A stretch of 64,000 bases of DNA, taken from NCBI RefSeq assembly GCF_000805335.1, contig NZ_KN708638.1:6579822-6643821 (forward strand). Reading direction: 5' to 3'. The stretch comes from Streptomyces sp. CT34 (lineage in GTDB: Bacteria > Actinomycetota > Actinomycetes > Streptomycetales > Streptomycetaceae). Each line of letters begins with the position of its first letter. Within the stretch, counting starts at the first letter, position 1. Below the pieces are notes generated by a model, which saw only the letters and a list, made by a program, of their open reading frames with translations, was not told the origin of the DNA and ran no database searches. Shown in pieces: positions 62,581 to 64,000 of this stretch. The translations under genes were made by a program, and so were the position numbers.

Positions 62581-63020
62581 GTGTGCTGCACAAGTCCACC
62601 AGCTGGGACAAGGCGCTGGCCGAAGCCTTCGGAGCTTCCCTGAGCGAGCTGTACGAGCAGGCCGGCAGCCCCGACGCCTCTGCCGCTCTGACACGTGCCA
62701 TGGAGCTGCGCTCCTGGCTGGCCCTGGCCGAGGAGCAGGTCGTTCGGGTCCGCGACCGGGTCCACGAATCCACCGCTGCGGACCGTGATCTGGGGGAGCT
62801 GTCGGCCGACGACTTGCGGATGGACGCGCAGTGGCTGGAGGCGGCCTTGGCTGGCCGCGACGGGTATGTCGCCGCCCTCGGTGAGTTGCTGCGAACCATG
62901 CCCTCGCCCGGATCGCGTGTGGAGCACCCGGTGCAGTTCACCCAGCCGAAGCTGACCACCGCGCTCCCGCCCGCACCGGCACCCACGGGTGCCGGTGCGG
63001 TGCGGGCCCGCCGACCGTGA
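62577..63020 (+). CDS. Small helical hypothetical protein
   Basis: The 147-residue protein starts with GTG at 62577. FGASLSELYEQAGSPDASAA, ALAEEQVVRVRDRVHESTAA and LRMDAQWLEAALAGRDGYVA give a three-helix bundle; the C terminus is proline-rich. The body resembles the 63033 product (LTSSHADLQLAERNIDYQLQ, LDCARRIADSVATRDAHAKT), suggesting that the two are paralogues. Function unknown. Confidence 0.65.
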   Translation: MSVLHKSTSWDKALAEAFGASLSELYEQAGSPDASAALTRAMELRSWLALAEEQVVRVRDRVHESTAADRDLGELSADDLRMDAQWLEAALAGRDGYVAALGELLRTMPSPGSRVEHPVQFTQPKLTTALPPAPAPTGAGAVRARRP

Positions 63021-63032
63021 AAGTCCCACCGC

Positions 63033-63443
63033 TTGCCCCACACCACCTCCCAGACGATCGCCCAACGCATCGAGGAGTTGTACGGCCAGCCGATGGCCGC
63101 GCTCGAAGCCCACACCGACGCCAACCCCATGCTCGCCGCCCTGACCAGCAGCCACGCCGATCTGCAGCTGGCCGAACGCAACATCGACTACCAGCTCCAG
63201 CGCCTGCGTGAACTGGCCGCTCCGGAACGGGAGATCGACACGTTCGAGGCCGGTCACCTGCTCGACTGCGCCCGCCGGATCGCCGACTCCGTCGCCACCC
63301 GGGACGCCCACGCCAAGACCGTGAGCGCCGTCCTCGGCAGCCTGCACCGCGTCCCCATCCCGCAGTCGGCCTCGGCAGCGCCGCGCATGAGCGCCTCCGT
63401 GCCACCGAGGCCGGCAGAGCCCGCCGCCACCCATACCCGCTGA
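63033..63443 (+). CDS. Small helical hypothetical protein
   Basis: The 136-residue protein starts with TTG at 63033, 12 bases after the previous stop. IEELYGQPMAALEAHTDANP, LQLAERNIDYQLQRLRELAA, FEAGHLLDCARRIADSVATR are helices; the tail is proline-rich. Its helix layout follows that of the 62577 product, in which the corresponding line is LRMDAQWLEAALAGRDGYVA. Confidence 0.6.
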   Translation: MPHTTSQTIAQRIEELYGQPMAALEAHTDANPMLAALTSSHADLQLAERNIDYQLQRLRELAAPEREIDTFEAGHLLDCARRIADSVATRDAHAKTVSAVLGSLHRVPIPQSASAAPRMSASVPPRPAEPAATHTR

Positions 63444-63472
63444 ATCGCCCGCCCGCTTGAGGAGTTACCCCT

Positions 63473-64000
63473 TTGGCCACCACCGGTCTGCCCCGCTCCA
63501 CCCAGGTCGACGTCTCGCGCGTCACCGAGTCGCTGGAGATGATCGCCCCGCTGTGGAATGTGTGGGTCCTGATGACACTGTCCGCACAGCCCCTGCGCTA
63601 TGCGGAGATCAAGCCGCGCCTTCCCTGGCTCAATGACGGCACGCTCCACCCCAAGCTGCGCCGCCTGACCGAGGCCGGGCTGGTCCAGCGCACGGAAGTC
63701 GCCCAGGGACACGTCACCTACGGCCTGACCGCACGGGGCGCCGACCTGATGCCCGTCCTGACCGTGGTCGCCGCCTACGGCGAGGTGCACCTGGAAAAGC
63801 CCCTGGTGAAGAACAAGGACACCGGGAAGCTGGAACCCGCGACGCAGGTCCCGCCCGCGCAGAACATCGAAGACACCCTCGCGCTGATCGGCCCGCGTCA
63901 TGCCACGCCGATCCTGTGGGTGCTCAAGGCCCGCGGCGCCTCCAGTGCCAAGGCGGTGTCCGCCGCGGCGATGCCGGGCTACCGACTCAGCAATGTCTAT
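63473..64000 (+). CDS. HxlR-like winged-helix regulator (partial, runs off window)
   Basis: From TTG at 63473 (GAGGAG upstream) 176 codons are visible and the frame is still open at 64000. The first 95 residues match the HxlR winged-helix domain: LEMIAPLWNVWVLMTLSAQP, LRYAEIKPRLPWLNDGTLHP, KLRRLTEAGLVQRTEVAQGH, VTYGLTARGADLMPVL. After a linker a second, weaker domain begins (ALIGPRHATPILWVLKARGA), perhaps a second winged helix. A regulator at the end of the plus-strand block is a candidate to bind the shared palindromes; this is inference only. Confidence 0.75.
   Translation, partial: MATTGLPRSTQVDVSRVTESLEMIAPLWNVWVLMTLSAQPLRYAEIKPRLPWLNDGTLHPKLRRLTEAGLVQRTEVAQGHVTYGLTARGADLMPVLTVVAAYGEVHLEKPLVKNKDTGKLEPATQVPPAQNIEDTLALIGPRHATPILWVLKARGASSAKAVSAAAMPGYRLSNVY

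Overview
The window is high-GC actinobacterial DNA, most likely from Streptomyces or a close relative. The evidence is the very GC-rich third codon positions, frequent GTG and TTG starts, an XRE/DUF5753 plus DUF397 pair, a DUF574-type methyltransferase, a large set of DUF317 proteins, a DUF4913 protein, and a transfer cluster of the SCO6880 type. No integrase, replication protein, rRNA, tRNA or cas gene was found. The gene content suggests an integrated or extrachromosomal conjugative element.

Positions 1-10135 hold a CRISPR array of roughly 135-140 repeats of about 37 nt with a period of about 73 nt. The first seven repeats are identical. From the eighth on nearly every repeat differs, and the last is truncated, so the leader is inferred to lie left of base 1 and the trailer near 10135. 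The array contains a 670/960-bp internal duplication, repeated spacer blocks, near-identical spacer pairs, and truncated or fused repeats.

Positions 10136-17360 are a mixed region. It has terminator hairpins, a small membrane protein, a zinc-ribbon/HTH protein overlapping a sigma-region-4-like protein, a DUF574 methyltransferase, the XRE/DUF397 pair, an excisionase-like HTH protein and a DUF5655 protein.

Positions 17394-35528 are almost all on the minus strand. They hold a DnaB-N-like protein, a C5 cytosine methyltransferase, a PAPS-reductase-like protein, a VirD4-type coupling protein, at least five tandem-DUF317 paralogues, small hypothetical proteins and a diverged relaxase-like protein, mostly joined by 4-nt start/stop overlaps.

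Positions 35660-47055, also minus, contain a MoxR ATPase paired with a HExxH/VWA protein, an MFS exporter, a family of paralogous unknown proteins, a GT2 glycosyltransferase and a frameshifted pseudogene. Positions 47200-56315, minus, are the type IV secretion core: NlpC/P60 hydrolase, DUF6112, VirB8-like, VirB6/TrbL-like, SCO6880-like and VirB4-like ATPase. From 56831 to the window end the genes are on the plus strand: an adenine/N4-cytosine methyltransferase, DUF4913, a RelE-like protein, a DUF3631-like winged helix protein, a secreted SH3 protein, three short helical proteins and an HxlR-like regulator cut by the window edge.

Two features tie the element together. A conserved palindrome (ATCCCCGGTT, 5-nt loop, AACCGGGGAT), with a -10-like TA element at fixed distance, recurs at seven intergenic points and may define a shared regulon. 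Several genes have good Shine-Dalgarno sequences followed by non-AUG codons (ATT, ATA, ACG, CTG). Three loci also carry frameshifts, two of them at G/C runs, which are either decay or sequencing errors.
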